In this document: positions 28,058-36,905 of the stretch, one piece after another
How the letters are laid out: every line of letters begins with the position of its first letter
Position numbering within the stretch: the first letter of the stretch is position 1
Assembly: GCF_006363915.1 (NCBI RefSeq)
Contig: NZ_CP040946.1
Direction: 5' to 3' (one strand)
Source of the DNA: Methylophilus medardensis
Lineage (GTDB): Bacteria; Pseudomonadota; Gammaproteobacteria; Burkholderiales; Methylophilaceae
Length of the DNA: 64,000 nt
The notes under the pieces: model-generated
The model's database searches: none
Seen by the model: the letters and a program-made list of their open reading frames with translations, nothing else
Told to the model about the DNA's origin: nothing
Made by a program: the position numbers and the translations under genes

Positions 28058-28331
28058 TTAACGCATGCACATTTTATTGATATAAATGCCCCAGAGTCTG
28101 CGCAAGAGATGTGACAATAAAATGATTATCGCGTGTCAGTGATGTGATAAATTGATGACGACAGACTAGTCCGCCGTCCGCAGCGGTGAAAATTAGGCGA
28201 GACCAGTTGGGTGCTGGCAAACAGCCAGACCTTGCATATGTGACAGTGCCATGAATAAGCACGCCATCACCCAACAGCAGCGCATACCGCAGTGTCTCAG
28301 GGTTGTCATATCGGCATGACACAATCATTCC
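28058..28331. promoter_or_regulatory. Divergent control region, epsA and lytic transglycosylase
   Basis: A 274-base region between opposed genes. It holds site F (28164-28171) and three GTGA(C/T)A-like words (near 28111, 28145 and 28226). A minus-strand GATAAT (plus 28125-28130) about 40 bases from the palindrome centre could be the epsA -10. No convincing gene is seen in it. Confidence 0.5.
28164..28171. promoter_or_regulatory. Palindromic operator candidate (site F), epsA promoter
   Basis: GACTAGTC within CAGACTAGTCCG. It is 107 bases before the epsA start and 161 bases before the lytic transglycosylase start on the other strand, so it could act on either. Confidence 0.45.
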
Positions 28332-29051
28332 ATGTTTAACCCGATACACAAGATATTTCATGTTTGTGGCTTAAGCCTGCTGGTTTGCGCCGGCCTAATG
28401 CTAGCGGCGCCAGTGCAGGCGGCTGCCCCGCGGGACGTTTCAGGCGCAATACTTGCTCATGAGATTGCACCCGATGCGACACAAGTCATGGCTGACAATG
28501 TGAGGGTAGATGGCTCTGACGCGGATGAAATTGTGATTAGCAATACCGCCGTAGACCCCATAGAGCTGGCAGTCCCACCACAAATAAATCGCCAAAGCAT
28601 GGCTTGGCGGAACGGTGTGTTGCCCTACCAGTCCGAGGTGCAAGCTGCGGCGCAAGCCACGCAAGTCGACCCAGCGCTCATTCACGCGGTGATCGCGACC
28701 GAGTCAGGTTACAACCCACGCGCGGTCTCCCCCACAGGCGCGTTTGGCTTGATGCAAGTCATGCCGTCGACCGCACAATCGATGACGAGCCTCCCAGTGA
28801 GGCAATGGTCAGTCCCCCAACAAATATTATGGGGCGCTCATTATCTAAAACGCATGTTGGATATGTTTGAAGGCAACGTTACGCTGGCCCTAGCTGCTTA
28901 TAACGCTGGGCCGCAAGCAGTGAAAACACACCAATATGCGGTGCCACCTTTCGGTGAAACCAAGCGCTATGTACCCAAAGTGTTGGGCTACTATCAAGCA
29001 TTCAAACCGCGTTTAAAGGCAGTGACCCCCCTCGGTTTGGCAAACGATTAA
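28332..29051 (+). CDS. Lytic transglycosylase, SLT family
   Basis: 239 residues with a signal peptide (about 1-30, CAGLMLAAPVQA) and a C-terminal Slt/goose-lysozyme-like domain (about 110-225). Family motifs are VIATESGYNPRAVSPTGAFG (the first Glu is catalytic), GLMQVMPSTA and LALAAYNAGPQAV. It should cleave the glycan strand of peptidoglycan, perhaps to open the wall for the secretion machinery encoded convergently. It is the only plus-strand gene in the first 54 kb. No good ribosome-binding site precedes the ATG. Confidence 0.9.
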   Translation: MFNPIHKIFHVCGLSLLVCAGLMLAAPVQAAAPRDVSGAILAHEIAPDATQVMADNVRVDGSDADEIVISNTAVDPIELAVPPQINRQSMAWRNGVLPYQSEVQAAAQATQVDPALIHAVIATESGYNPRAVSPTGAFGLMQVMPSTAQSMTSLPVRQWSVPQQILWGAHYLKRMLDMFEGNVTLALAAYNAGPQAVKTHQYAVPPFGETKRYVPKVLGYYQAFKPRLKAVTPLGLAND

Positions 29052-29075
29052 TGCAGATTCAACGCAATCTAGCCA

Positions 29076-29564
29076 TTATCGATTTAGCCAAGCCAGCTCA
29101 AGTTCAGGCAATGTATTGGGCTCATACACAAACAGCCACTCACGATAATGTTTGGCACCATTAAATCCAGATTGTGATTCCTGATAACCGCTTTTACGAA
29201 TCGGTGCCAACAGTGACTCACTATGTACCCCGACAATCCGCCCATCCTTCATGATGAGCGTCATGCCACGCTTAACCTCAAACGGATCGGGATATAGCTT
29301 GCGCAAATGGCGCCTCGGTACCGGAAAACGCCTATCTTCAATCAGCTCTTGCAGTCGCAGCGGATATTGTTTGAGCGCTTGTGGGGTGGATTCATAATAG
29401 CGGCCGATGGCCAGCCGGTAGGCTTCTCCCGTCTCCAGCAACATGGCTTCGTGACTGCGATGCGATTGTTGCTGCCATAGCACCGCCGCGCCCTGCATGC
29501 CAATCGCGGCAAACACCAGCGTTACCATGACCCCAATATAAGAAAAGCCTCGTTGTGCGATCAT
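29076..29564 (-). CDS. Type II secretion-like minor pseudopilin
   Basis: About 162 residues from ATG 29564; the longer frame starts with TTG at 29582. It has a short basic leader (MIAQRG), then FSYIGVMVTLVFAAIGMQGA, a type IV pilin-like N-terminal helix with Gly before Phe as the prepilin peptidase site. The usual Glu at position 5 of the mature helix is absent (FSYIG instead of FTLIE), suggesting a tip-type pseudopilin. The body has YPLRLQEL and LYPDPFEV as in GspG-like proteins. It is the last gene of the operon. Confidence 0.8.
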   Translation of the reverse strand: MIAQRGFSYIGVMVTLVFAAIGMQGAAVLWQQQSHRSHEAMLLETGEAYRLAIGRYYESTPQALKQYPLRLQELIEDRRFPVPRRHLRKLYPDPFEVKRGMTLIMKDGRIVGVHSESLLAPIRKSGYQESQSGFNGAKHYREWLFVYEPNTLPELELAWLNR

Positions 29565-29575
29565 CGGTGAGTGGC

Positions 29576-29980
29576 CTACCAATCGGTGTAGGCTGAACCA
29601 TCTGCCGCCTGCCCAGTGGCATTACTGTGCAGGCTATACACGCCGCCAACCAATGGGAGTTCTGGCGGGGTAATCAACCACTGGTCATTCTGTTCAGCAA
29701 TGGGATCCCATGGCAATTTGTCCAGATAATGTTTATCGACCAACGCTTGCAGCGTTTCTGGGTATTGCCCTTGATCGGCATAGTATTCATCTAGCGCTTT
29801 ACGTGCGGTGGTTAATTGTTGCTTCAGCGCTTGCTCTTTTGCGCGCTGTACGCCGGAGAAATAACGCGGAACGGCCAGCGACAACAACAAAGCCAATATA
29901 GAGAGCACCACCAACAACTCCACCAAGGTGAAGCCGGCCATGGCGCTTGATGCAACCAACCAGCGTTTACCATTGCGCAT
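29576..29980 (-). CDS. Type II secretion-like pseudopilin (GspG-like)
   Basis: About 134 residues from ATG 29980, which has GGAG six bases upstream; 30001 gives a longer frame. The N-terminal part is MAGFTLVELLVVLSILALLL, a full prepilin motif with Glu5. The body has the GspG pattern LDEYYADQGQYPETLQALVD, then LPWDP. It overlaps the previous gene by 14 bases and the pseudopilin downstream starts soon after. Confidence 0.85.
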   Translation of the reverse strand: MRNGKRWLVASSAMAGFTLVELLVVLSILALLLSLAVPRYFSGVQRAKEQALKQQLTTARKALDEYYADQGQYPETLQALVDKHYLDKLPWDPIAEQNDQWLITPPELPLVGGVYSLHSNATGQAADGSAYTDW

Positions 29981-30470
29981 ACGGCACTCCATTGATTCCA
30001 ACTTGTGGGCTTAACGAATACACATCGTAGACATCCTGGGTGTAGCGCGGCTGCTCCGGTGGGCTGTCGTAGCTGCGCAAGCCCCAGGCCTGTTGCGATG
30101 CGCTATTGGCTTGCGTGCTCAGCATCGGGTCTTGCGGAATACGCCGCAAAAAACGTATTTTGCTGTGTTTAGGGTCCTTGGCATCCTCCACCCCCTCCAC
30201 CAGCACTTGTAAATTAGGCGGATAACCCGTGGCGTCGGCATTTTTTTTCACCCGACCGTCATCGGCCGCTTTTTTGTAGGCATCAATCGCGTGACGCAGC
30301 TCACGTAAATGCTCACGCAGTTGTTGCTCTTTTTGCCGTTGCAACGTCAGTTGCACCATGGGCGTTGCCACGCTGGCCATGATCGCCACAATGGTTAACG
30401 ACACCATTAATTCAATCAGCGTAAAGCCTGAGCGCATGCGCGGTTGAAACGGCACGCCCTTAGGCATCAT
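29967..30470 (-). CDS. Type II secretion-like pseudopilin
   Basis: 167 residues with the prepilin motif SGFTLIELMVSLTIVAIMAS after a 14-residue leader. The body has a Lys/Arg-rich helix (QRQKEQQLREHLRELRHAID), then YPPNLQVLVEGV, LRRIPQDPM and a DVYDVYSLS end, typical of GspG/PulG-like minor pseudopilins. GGAG precedes two ATGs (30470, 30467). It overlaps the secretin gene by 4 bases (ATGA). Confidence 0.86.
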   Translation of the reverse strand: MMPKGVPFQPRMRSGFTLIELMVSLTIVAIMASVATPMVQLTLQRQKEQQLREHLRELRHAIDAYKKAADDGRVKKNADATGYPPNLQVLVEGVEDAKDPKHSKIRFLRRIPQDPMLSTQANSASQQAWGLRSYDSPPEQPRYTQDVYDVYSLSPQVGINGVPYAQW

Positions 30471-32503
30471 CGAATCTCCTTGGGCGCAGGCAGACTCGTG
30501 GTCGACTGGTCGGGTACAACTGAGATGTTGTTCGTTAACCCGCCTGGGGCGCTGGCTGGCGCCACTGAAGCGCCAGCATTGGCTGGGGCGGTGTCAGGTG
30601 ACGGTATTCCCGTAGGCTCGTTTATCGGCGCATTTTCAACGGGGGCCGACTCTGCTGGGTCCACCGCAGATGGATCGGTGGCCTGCACATTACCGCCCTC
30701 GTTTAACTCGCGCTGGCGCTGTAACTGCAAGTCGCGGATTTGCTGGCTGCGGCTTGGTGTCGCTGGCGATGTGGGGTTATTCAAGAGTGGCTTGTCTGAA
30801 ATAACCGAGTCTGTACCGCTCCAATACTCAGAGTAGGTGGCTTCAGGCAGCGTGACGTTGCTGATAATTTTTGGCGTAATGGCCAATACAATTTCAGTTT
30901 TATTTTTTTCATCGGTGTTATTAGAAAACAGGCGCCCCAACAACGGTATCTCCCCCAGCCCCGGGACTTTGATAGCGTTTTTTCGTTCAGAATCCTGAAT
31001 CAAGCCTGCCAGAATTTGTGTTTCGCCATGCTTGAGACGAAGTACTGTACTGGCGTTGCGCGTCCCGATGTTAAAGACCTTTGAGTTATTACTGAGGGTG
31101 ACCGCCTCCCCCAGTGAACTCACCTCCAAAGCTACCTTGATACTGATGTAATCGTCCAGCATCACTTTGGGCTCAACATCCAGCTTGAGGCCCACATCCA
31201 CATAAGAAACGCTCTCTGAAGTCACGCCGCCCTGAATCGCATTGGTGGTAATGACAGGCACTTTGTTTCCGACAATCACTTTGGCCTTTTCATTGTTTTT
31301 AACGCGGATACGTGGATTGGAAAGCAGATTAAGATCACTGTCGGTGGTTTTGAACTGCACATTAGGCGCCGGGCCGATGCCGATCGTGCCAGATTTGATT
31401 TGTTGGATGGTTTCTAAGGTGAGTGGATTATTGAGCACTGTCAAACTGGTCGGATAGCCGATCCCCAATTGCTTGAGCTTGTTGCGCGTGATCTCAATGA
31501 CCTCAATTTCGAGCATGACTTCAGGGTCGGCAATATCCTGTGCCTTGATCATTTTTTCAGCCAGTGTAAGCACTTCTGGTTTATCGCGTATCACCAACAT
31601 ATTGAGGCGCTCATCCACGTAGACATCGCGAATTTTAAGAATGGTCCGCAGCATATCCGCACATTGTTTGGCACTGGTATTGGCAAAATAAAAGTTACGA
31701 ATCAGCAGATCTTGGTAATCCTTGGTTTTTTGCTGAGTGGCCGGATAAACGAGAACGCTGGTCGGAGACAGTACTTTCTTTTGCAAACCATTGCTGGTAA
31801 TCACCATGTCAATGGCATCTTCAATCAGCATTTTTTTGACGAATACCGAGGCTTTGGTTTCGGGTTTAATATCTTTATCCAGCACAAAATTCACGCCTGT
31901 GGCGCGTGACAAAGCCTCAAATACGACCTTGATATTGGCATCACGTAGCTCTAGCGTCACCGGTTTAGTTAACTGACTTTGCAGCTGAGGTAAGGGCGCA
32001 CGCGCACGTGGCTCCATGGCGGTCAGTTGCTTTTCTAGCGCCTGTGCCTCTTGATTGGTTGGCTGTTCGAGCAAGATGTCGCGCACCTCTCTCAAGGCTT
32101 GTTTTGGGTTATCCATATGCTGCTTCGCCTGCGCCAGCTGTTTTCGTAACATTATTTCGCGTGTACTTGCCCGCTCATAATCGAGCGCTTTGATCTCATT
32201 TGGGTCAAGCGTCAAAATGCGTGAATACAGTTGTTTAGCGGCGGCGATATCGCCCTTGGCATCTGCCGCAACGGCTTCCGCCGACAGCGCATTGATTGCC
32301 TGTTCGCGCTCACGAAACCAGCGATTGCGCAGAACCACATCTGCGGGATGCTCTGCCACCTGTTGCGCCAATTCATGCACTTTGCCCTCAGGGGTGGTGG
32401 CCGTCATCTTAGGGGGAAACAAGCCGCACGCAGACAAGCCCATGGCCAATAAGCCTAGCGTTAGACCTCGTGGCAGCATCGCGTTTAAGTGTAGTGCTTT
32501 CAT
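30467..32503 (-). CDS. gspD: Secretin, GspD/PilQ/MshL-like lipoprotein
   Basis: 678 residues. The signal peptide ends LGLLAMGLSAC, a lipobox with Cys26, so this secretin may be self-anchored without a pilotin. About 40-150 is a TPR-like helical region (QLYSRILTLDPNEIKALDYE). An STN/N0-like domain follows (about 175-250: LELRDANIKVVFEALSRATG), then an N1-like domain and the secretin core (about 330-590) ending VPGLGEIPLLGRLFSNN. The last 90 residues are Pro/Ala/Asn-rich. It should form the outer-membrane gate of the neighbouring secretion system. The TPR part is uncommon in classical GspD and recalls MshL/'secretion system X' secretins. Confidence 0.88.
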   Translation of the reverse strand: MKALHLNAMLPRGLTLGLLAMGLSACGLFPPKMTATTPEGKVHELAQQVAEHPADVVLRNRWFREREQAINALSAEAVAADAKGDIAAAKQLYSRILTLDPNEIKALDYERASTREIMLRKQLAQAKQHMDNPKQALREVRDILLEQPTNQEAQALEKQLTAMEPRARAPLPQLQSQLTKPVTLELRDANIKVVFEALSRATGVNFVLDKDIKPETKASVFVKKMLIEDAIDMVITSNGLQKKVLSPTSVLVYPATQQKTKDYQDLLIRNFYFANTSAKQCADMLRTILKIRDVYVDERLNMLVIRDKPEVLTLAEKMIKAQDIADPEVMLEIEVIEITRNKLKQLGIGYPTSLTVLNNPLTLETIQQIKSGTIGIGPAPNVQFKTTDSDLNLLSNPRIRVKNNEKAKVIVGNKVPVITTNAIQGGVTSESVSYVDVGLKLDVEPKVMLDDYISIKVALEVSSLGEAVTLSNNSKVFNIGTRNASTVLRLKHGETQILAGLIQDSERKNAIKVPGLGEIPLLGRLFSNNTDEKNKTEIVLAITPKIISNVTLPEATYSEYWSGTDSVISDKPLLNNPTSPATPSRSQQIRDLQLQRQRELNEGGNVQATDPSAVDPAESAPVENAPINEPTGIPSPDTAPANAGASVAPASAPGGLTNNISVVPDQSTTSLPAPKEIR

Positions 32504-33216
32504 TGATTTAGCATTTCATCAGAAGGGTTATTGTCAGCGTCGGAGAGTGACTGCCGCTGGTTAGCGAGGGTCGCTGTTTTGGTTTTACTCAGCACGACCG
32601 CCTGATTAAGTGGCAGATAGGTGAAATAGACCGATTGTGCATCTTCTCGATCAAGGCGCCACTGCGCGTTGACCTGACTGCCCACTTTGGGCAACAGCAT
32701 TTTTTTCTGCTGCATCAAAATCAAGGTGTTCCCTTCCGGCATCTCTTGCATACTGCCGACATAGGTGTAGGGTAACGGCGGCGCTTCAGGTGGTGGCGGG
32801 GCTTGCGGTTTAGGCGGCGGAGCTGTCCATTCATGTGCAGCGAATAACACATGGCTGACCCGCCCGCTTGGCAATGGGCGCGTAAAATCCCCCTGTTGCG
32901 CTGGCTGCGGTCGTGTGGCCTCGGCTGGCAAACGCGTTTTCTCACTGGTGAGCTTCGCGTCATTGATATTTGCGCTATTGGTCTTCACATCATTGACCTG
33001 CATTGGCGAGGTCGCAACCTCTGGCTCTGCACCGCGCGGCATCGCAGGCGTTTCACGCTTGACTGAAGCAGGACGGGCAACATTCGCGATGGTTACATCC
33101 GCTGCAGGCGTGAGCGCTGCATCCTCTTGCGACCATTGCCAATACACCAGGCACAAAGTCAGCAATAAGGCGAGCCACACTAACGGCCGCGATGTTGGTT
33201 TAGACTCCATCGCCAT
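32500..33216 (-). CDS. GspC/PilP-like periplasmic linker
   Basis: About 238 residues from ATG 33216, which has GGAGGG seven bases upstream; a start at 33285 would overlap the previous gene more. It has one membrane helix near the N-terminus (LVWLALLLTLCLVYWQW), a low-complexity linker, a Pro-rich stretch (PPPKPQAPPPPEAPPLP) and a small beta domain with YTYVGSMQEMPEGNTLILMQ, similar in plan to PilP/GspC. It should link inner-membrane proteins with the secretin encoded next. The family call rests on plan and position. Confidence 0.7.
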   Translation of the reverse strand: MAMESKPTSRPLVWLALLLTLCLVYWQWSQEDAALTPAADVTIANVARPASVKRETPAMPRGAEPEVATSPMQVNDVKTNSANINDAKLTSEKTRLPAEATRPQPAQQGDFTRPLPSGRVSHVLFAAHEWTAPPPKPQAPPPPEAPPLPYTYVGSMQEMPEGNTLILMQQKKMLLPKVGSQVNAQWRLDREDAQSVYFTYLPLNQAVVLSKTKTATLANQRQSLSDADNNPSDEMLNQ

Positions 33217-33838
33217 GCGCGAGCCCTCCACGGATAAACACCGAAAAAGTGAGTGTGGCATCCACCGTCGGTTGCACGGTCTCATTTTTACGCAGCTCTA
33301 GCCCCGTTAATGCCATGGTTGGATATTGCTGCAACACATCTAGGATGAACTGACGACAGGTCGTATAGTCAGCCTGAACGGTAAATCGCATATCAAACTG
33401 CTGAATGTGCTGGCTGCTGCCGGCATTCTGGTGCGCCTGCCATTGATAATCACCAACATTGAGTGCGATGTGCCGCTGTTGTGCCAGATGCGCAATTTGC
33501 ATCATGCGTGGTGAAAGCGCACTAAAATCAGGCAATTGCTGCCAGATTGTCGCTAAATTCGTTTTTTCATCCGCCGCCACTGTTTCCTGTGTTACCAATG
33601 CTGCCGCTTTCATGGTCGGCGGGCTCTGTATTTGGCGTTGAGGGGCATGGGCCAACTGGCTAATATCTTGCGCAAGCGCTGCCAACGCCGCTGTGCGTTC
33701 AATGGTCTGCTGGTGCAATATCAACCATATGATGAGCAAGCTCACCGATAGCAGCATAGGCAGCCAGCCCAAATACCAAGCGCAGCGGCGGCTCAGCCAG
33801 AGCAAAGTCATGGGGATCGGCCAACGTAATGCATTCAT
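33200..33838 (-). CDS. PilO/GspM-like inner-membrane protein
   Basis: About 212 residues from ATG 33838, which has GGAGG nine bases upstream. It has a cytoplasmic N-terminus, one membrane helix (LGWLPMLLSVSLLIIWLIL), a coiled-coil region, and a ferredoxin-like periplasmic domain with IQQFDMRFTVQADYTTCRQF and TMALTGLELRK, as in PilO. It overlaps its neighbours at both ends. Confidence 0.7.
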   Translation of the reverse strand: MNALRWPIPMTLLWLSRRCAWYLGWLPMLLSVSLLIIWLILHQQTIERTAALAALAQDISQLAHAPQRQIQSPPTMKAAALVTQETVAADEKTNLATIWQQLPDFSALSPRMMQIAHLAQQRHIALNVGDYQWQAHQNAGSSQHIQQFDMRFTVQADYTTCRQFILDVLQQYPTMALTGLELRKNETVQPTVDATLTFSVFIRGGLAHGDGV

Positions 33839-34404
33839 GGTTGCCAACCTCCTTGAATCTCGAAGCTGACTGGGCGTTGTGGATGGCTCTCGTTTACCTG
33901 ATGTTTGAGCAAGTGCACCTGACTAAGCGTAGACATCGTTTGTAAGTGACTCACATATTCGAGCAAGACCTGATAGCTTTTTGCCTCGCCGGACAATACA
34001 AACTGCCCGCGGTTGGCATCCGGCAAGAGTTGAAGCAGTGCAACCTCTGGCACTTGTTGCGACTCAAGCGCCTGCAACAAATCAAACCAGCGTACGTTTA
34101 ACTGTTGCACCATGGTTGCAGCCGCTTTCTGCTCTGTTGCACTTAATGATACCACTGGGGCACGGGGCTGCCCTTTAGGCTGCTGACTCAGCTCGGCTTT
34201 TTCTGACTTGGGCAGCTGTAGCGCACGTTGTTGTTGGCGCTGCGCGAGCTGCTCTGTCCGCGCATGCAGTGCGGCAAGCTCGTTGCTCGCGGTCACGACA
34301 CCCGCCAACAATACTGCCACCAACAAGCCACCTGGCCAGCGGTATCGTTGCCAAGCAAAACTTGGTTGCGTAAAATCCAACTGATAATCCGGATTAGGCC
34401 ACAT
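33835..34404 (-). CDS. PilN/GspL-C-like inner-membrane protein
   Basis: 189 residues. It has a short cytoplasmic N-terminus (MWPNPDYQLDFTQPSFAWQR) as in PilN, a membrane helix (about 27-43), a coiled coil (LAALHARTEQLAQRQQQRAL) and a periplasmic domain with GQFVLSGEAKSYQVLLEYVS. It overlaps the PilO-like gene by 4 bases (ATGA) and the PilM-like gene by 11 bases. Confidence 0.72.
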   Translation of the reverse strand: MWPNPDYQLDFTQPSFAWQRYRWPGGLLVAVLLAGVVTASNELAALHARTEQLAQRQQQRALQLPKSEKAELSQQPKGQPRAPVVSLSATEQKAAATMVQQLNVRWFDLLQALESQQVPEVALLQLLPDANRGQFVLSGEAKSYQVLLEYVSHLQTMSTLSQVHLLKHQVNESHPQRPVSFEIQGGWQP

Positions 34405-35221
34405 GCATGCGCTCCTGTCCTAGATTGGTGAGCGCACGTTTAGCGAACAAGCTGTGCCAATCCAGCGCACCAGCCAATGCCTGCTTTAAATGACCGCCTG
34501 TGCGTGCCATCCATGGGCAGTCCGGCTCCATCAACCAATAACACGGCTGGCTTTGCACACCGAGCAACATACGCTCACGCAACAGCCAGTCAGCTAAGGG
34601 TTGCACCGCAGTCAAATCGGTAGCCAGACTGGCAATATGCGTGACACGACTGTCATTCAACTGCAACAACCGCAGCATTTGTGGCTCAGCGGTGAGTACT
34701 GTGCCGTTCGCGGGTAAGCGTGTCTGCGCCCACAAAGCGGTCGCATAAGGTTGCAGTGTGTATTGCATCGCAATCGTGCCCATCACCGCGCGGAAATCGT
34801 CCGTTTGCAAGGCGGGCATTGCCGCAACAATGCAGTCTTGCGGCTGGCGAACGTCTTGCAATCGCAATGGCCAGCGTTGGGCTGACTCGCCATAAATTTG
34901 CATCAACATGGCACGGGCATAATCCTGTTGCGCTTGGCCGGTCAGATCCAGGGTTTGCATATCAGCGGCCATAGCGGGCAAGCGCAGCAGGTGCGCATGC
35001 TTATCCGCCACATAGATTTCAACCCGCTGCCAACGCTTGGCTGGCAGTTGCGCCAACAGGGTTTGCAAGGCGAGTGCCAGCGCGCTGCCATCCCACGCCG
35101 CCCGCACGACCATGCGATGTGAATGCATCGCTGCCGGCCAATGTTCTGCCACTAACTGATCGGCCAACACCAGCACCCGTGTTAGCCCCCGCCAACGTAA
35201 CTCAGGCAATAAAGGTGACAC
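34394..35221 (-). CDS. PilM/GspL-cytoplasmic-domain-like protein
   Basis: 275 residues, no signal peptide or membrane helix. It lies where PilM stands in pilMNOP clusters. The sequence has few recognisable ATPase motifs, so an actin-like fold is inferred from position only. GTG at 35221 is chosen because AGGAG lies seven bases upstream. It overlaps gspE by 20 bases. Confidence 0.6.
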   Translation of the reverse strand: MSPLLPELRWRGLTRVLVLADQLVAEHWPAAMHSHRMVVRAAWDGSALALALQTLLAQLPAKRWQRVEIYVADKHAHLLRLPAMAADMQTLDLTGQAQQDYARAMLMQIYGESAQRWPLRLQDVRQPQDCIVAAMPALQTDDFRAVMGTIAMQYTLQPYATALWAQTRLPANGTVLTAEPQMLRLLQLNDSRVTHIASLATDLTAVQPLADWLLRERMLLGVQSQPCYWLMEPDCPWMARTGGHLKQALAGALDWHSLFAKRALTNLGQERMHVA

Positions 35222-36905
35222 GGTTGATCTCCTGTAAACTGGTCATACCTTCAGCAACGGCCTGAATCGCAGCCTCGCGGATGGTGCGCATGCCATTTCT
35301 GGCCGCTGCTTCTTTGAGTTGTCGAATCGGCTGTCTGGCAATAATCATTTCGCGCAACTCATCATTAAGCACTAGCATTTCTGCAACCGCTTTACGCCCC
35401 TTATAGCCAGTACCGCGACAATGACCGCAACCCTGCGCGTGGGTGAACTGCATTCCAGCAGCTTGCTCGGCACTGAGGCCAGAGTCCTTCAGCATCGCCG
35501 CATCGGGCACAAAAGGCTCGGCACAATGTGGGCAGAGTGCGCGCACCAACCGTTGCGCAATGATGCCATTCACTGCCGATACAAAATGATAAGGATCCAC
35601 GCCCATGTGCATAAAGCGGCCAATCACATCGAGGACGCTATTCGCATGCACGGTAGAAAACACCAAATGCCCGGTAAGAGCGGCCTGCACAGCAATTTGG
35701 GCGGTATCGGCATCCCGGATTTCACCCACCATAATCTTGTCCGGATCATGACGCAAAATCGAGCGCAAGCCACGCGCAAAGGTCAGGCCTTTCTTTTCGT
35801 TGACCGGAATCTGCAACACGCCCGGCAGTTGATATTCCACCGGATCTTCAATCGTGATGATTTTGTCAAAACCCGTATTGACCTCTGAAATCGCGGCATA
35901 GAGTGAGGTTGTTTTACCGCTACCCGTTGGGCCTGTGACCAACACCATGCCGTAGGGCTCGCTGGCCAATTTTCTAAAACCAGTAATGATGTGCTGATCG
36001 AAACCCAAAGCCTTCAAACTAAGGCCCTGTGCCTGCTCAGTGAGGGCTTTGCGGTCGAGCACACGTAATACTGCATCCTCGCCAAACACACTCGGCATAA
36101 TCGACACCCGAAAGTCAATCAAACGGCCCATGGCATGCACCTTAAAGCGCCCATCTTGTGGCACACGACGCTCGGCGATATCTAGCTGGGCCATGACCTT
36201 GATGCGAGAAATCGCTTGCTCAGCGCCCTCTAAACCGGGGCTGTTGGCGATATTCGCCATCACGCCGTCAATGCGGTATTTCACCGCAAGGCCGCCCGCG
36301 TGGGTTTCAAGGTGGATATCACTGGCGCCGGTTTTCAGTGCGTCGTATAAAGTCGAGTTAATCAGCTTAACAATCGGATTGGCATCTTCATGAATAGACT
36401 TCAGCGACAACTGCATGACGACCTCTTCGTCGCCCTCTTGTGCTTGCTCAGTGGAGAGACCAACCCCATCCATCGCCCGCATGCTGTCTTCTTCACCCGC
36501 AAGATAAGCACTGATCTCAAGACGGTGTGCGAGCCGCCACTCAAATGGTTGTGCCACCTGATGTTGCGCCCATAACGGCAATTGCGCGTTGAATGGATCA
36601 GCAAATACCAGCAACAGCGTACGTTGTGCATCATAAAATGCCAGACATTCTTTTTGCTGGGCGTCGTTATAACTAATGATGTCAAAGGCAACCTGCCACT
36701 CGCGCATGTCGCGCATCGTGGCCAAACGATAGTGCAACACGTGTGCCAATTGACTGATAAGTCTCTCACTCGGCACTTCGTCAACCGCGCCAGACGCTGG
36801 CAACAACTCCTCTAACACCTCAATCGTAGGTCGCTGTTGTTGCAGCGCCTGCGCTTGTGCTTGCGCCAATAAGTCGGCCGATAACATGGGCAGGGCTTGA
36901 TTCAT
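35202..36905 (-). CDS. gspE: Secretion ATPase GspE/PulE
   Basis: 567 residues. An N-terminal GspE-N-like domain (about 1-160) is followed by the RecA-like ATPase. Walker A is GPTGSGKTTSLYAA, the Asp box follows, Walker B is IMVGEIRDADT, and the His box is GHLVFSTVHAN. A Cys4 zinc motif is present (CPHC with GCGHCRGTGYKG). It should power pseudopilus assembly. Stop and start overlap with gspF by 4 bases (ATGA). Confidence 0.94.
   Translation of the reverse strand: MNQALPMLSADLLAQAQAQALQQQRPTIEVLEELLPASGAVDEVPSERLISQLAHVLHYRLATMRDMREWQVAFDIISYNDAQQKECLAFYDAQRTLLLVFADPFNAQLPLWAQHQVAQPFEWRLAHRLEISAYLAGEEDSMRAMDGVGLSTEQAQEGDEEVVMQLSLKSIHEDANPIVKLINSTLYDALKTGASDIHLETHAGGLAVKYRIDGVMANIANSPGLEGAEQAISRIKVMAQLDIAERRVPQDGRFKVHAMGRLIDFRVSIMPSVFGEDAVLRVLDRKALTEQAQGLSLKALGFDQHIITGFRKLASEPYGMVLVTGPTGSGKTTSLYAAISEVNTGFDKIITIEDPVEYQLPGVLQIPVNEKKGLTFARGLRSILRHDPDKIMVGEIRDADTAQIAVQAALTGHLVFSTVHANSVLDVIGRFMHMGVDPYHFVSAVNGIIAQRLVRALCPHCAEPFVPDAAMLKDSGLSAEQAAGMQFTHAQGCGHCRGTGYKGRKAVAEMLVLNDELREMIIARQPIRQLKEAAARNGMRTIREAAIQAVAEGMTSLQEINRVTFIA

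Noticed and set aside
28074..28361. 95-codon minus-strand frame between epsA and the lytic transglycosylase
   Set aside because: It has no ribosome-binding site, overlaps the transglycosylase start, covers the divergent control region with site F, and resembles no protein.
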